Shown piece by piece: positions 5,473 through 6,187 of a stretch of DNA of 6,187 bases; position 1 is the stretch's first letter; every line of letters begins with the position of its first letter. Under the pieces are notes generated by a model that saw only the letters and a program-made list of their open reading frames with translations, was not told the origin of the DNA and ran no database searches. The stretch comes from CAYGJN01 sp964350135 (lineage in GTDB: Bacteria; Bdellovibrionota; Bacteriovoracia; Bacteriovoracales; Bacteriovoracaceae), in assembly GCA_964350135.1 (NCBI GenBank), contig CAYGJN010000132.1, positions 1 to 6,187 of the forward strand. The letters run 5' to 3'. The translations under genes were made by a program, and so were the position numbers.

Positions 5473-6187
5473 AAAGAGATTGTCTTGGCATAATGCCAGC
5501 AGTTTTAGGAGTTCTTTTTTCTCTATACTCGCCAAAAAGATGCCTACAAAAACTCTTATATTCACTCTCTAAAAGCTCTATTCTTGGAGTTAGGTTTTCT
5601 GCGAGTACAAGTCCAGAGTCTGCAAAATATCTCCAATAGGCGAATTTTTTATAAAAACTTAAAAGAATTTCTTCAAATTTTTCAACAGAGTCAAACTTTA
5701 TATGAAATGCCATCGTTGCTGGCCCAAAAAGTGTAGCTTTATAATCAAAACGAACTCTGGCATGCAGTGATCTTGTAAAGTCTTGATAAAAATCAGACCA
5801 TCTAAAATCATTTTGCATCTGCTCCTGTGTTTTTTCAAAGAGTCTTTTAAAATCCAAAAGATAAATTTTATGATCTGCAGACTTAGCCTTAACTAATGAA
5901 AGAAACTCATGAGAGCTCATCCAATAATGAGGCTTATTGGAAATTTCAATTTTATCTTCTTTATCATACCTACTGTAATAACCACTGATTAAGGATTCAA
6001 AAAGGCTCCAATTAAAACTCTTCTTAAAATCATTTTCCATCGTTAAGTAAAGAATTCCCTGAAGTCCTCTTTTTGCTGTTTGTAAATATATGGCAATCAC
6101 ATTTTCATCTAGATAATCAACGGCAACCTGATGAGCAAGGTTTTTAACATATGAGTCTCTTGAGAGATCTTCACTCGTATCTTCTCC
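5471..6187 (-). CDS. Unrecognised protein, 5' end beyond window
   Basis: I do not recognise this protein. The frame is open from the right edge to TAA at 5473-5471, giving 238 visible residues. A GTG at 6100-6098 could look like a start, but the 29 codons before it are also open and code for a plausible sequence (including KNLAHQVAVDYLDENVIAIY), so the true start most likely lies outside the window. No membrane segment or signal peptide is visible, so it is probably cytoplasmic. It is rich in aromatic residues (F, Y, W), has a central FGPATMAFHIKFDS stretch, a helical aromatic run (FYKKFAYWRYF), and a basic C-terminal tail (EYREKRTPKTAGIMPRQSL). No catalytic motif stands out. Its stop is 9 bases before alr, with which it is probably co-transcribed. 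Codon and base use match the neighbours, so nothing suggests transfer. Confidence 0.8.
   Translation of the reverse strand, partial: GEDTSEDLSRDSYVKNLAHQVAVDYLDENVIAIYLQTAKRGLQGILYLTMENDFKKSFNWSLFESLISGYYSRYDKEDKIEISNKPHYWMSSHEFLSLVKAKSADHKIYLLDFKRLFEKTQEQMQNDFRWSDFYQDFTRSLHARVRFDYKATLFGPATMAFHIKFDSVEKFEEILLSFYKKFAYWRYFADSGLVLAENLTPRIELLESEYKSFCRHLFGEYREKRTPKTAGIMPRQSL

Noticed and set aside
6098..6100. GTG at 6100 as the start of the gene upstream of alr
   Set aside because: The same frame is open for 29 more codons to the window edge with normal protein-like composition, and no Shine-Dalgarno precedes the GTG, so an upstream start is more likely.

Overview
The window is AT-rich (roughly mid-30s % GC by eye) and almost entirely coding. 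Every gene I can support lies on the minus strand, so it reads from high to low coordinates as one tightly packed, probably co-transcribed block. It looks like ordinary chromosome of a diderm, Gram-negative-type bacterium. The low GC, the one-piece MlaD with a C-terminal beta-rich domain, and the GYF_2-like anchored protein suggest a Bdellovibrio/Bacteriovorax-type (former deltaproteobacterial) relative. That placement is an inference from style, not proof.

Layout in transcription order: (1) the 3' part of an unrecognised soluble protein, open to the right edge (6187-5471). (2) alr, a complete PLP-dependent alanine racemase with a GTG start (5461-4352), whose Shine-Dalgarno sequence overlaps the stop region of the upstream gene. 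(3) mlaE, the permease of a phospholipid-transport ABC system (4306-3488). (4) mlaF, its ATPase (3500-2742), overlapping mlaE. (5) A 104-base gap, then mlaD, an MCE-domain protein with a TTG start and strong ribosome binding site (2637-1255). (6) After 4 bases, a membrane-anchored protein with a GYF_2-like N-terminus, a long acidic disordered linker, one membrane segment and an extracytoplasmic part (1250-1). This last frame stays open to the left edge.

Functionally, alr supplies D-alanine for peptidoglycan. MlaE, MlaF and MlaD form the inner-membrane complex that moves phospholipids between inner and outer membranes. No mlaC (periplasmic shuttle), mlaB (STAS) or mlaA gene is present here. 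Instead MlaD carries a long helical region and about 160 residues of beta-rich sequence at its C-terminus, the arrangement proposed elsewhere to form a continuous bridge to the outer membrane. The unknown anchored protein directly behind mlaD is a candidate partner. This bridge architecture plus the uncharacterised downstream gene is the most interesting content of the window. I see no RNA genes, mobile elements, CRISPR arrays or origins.
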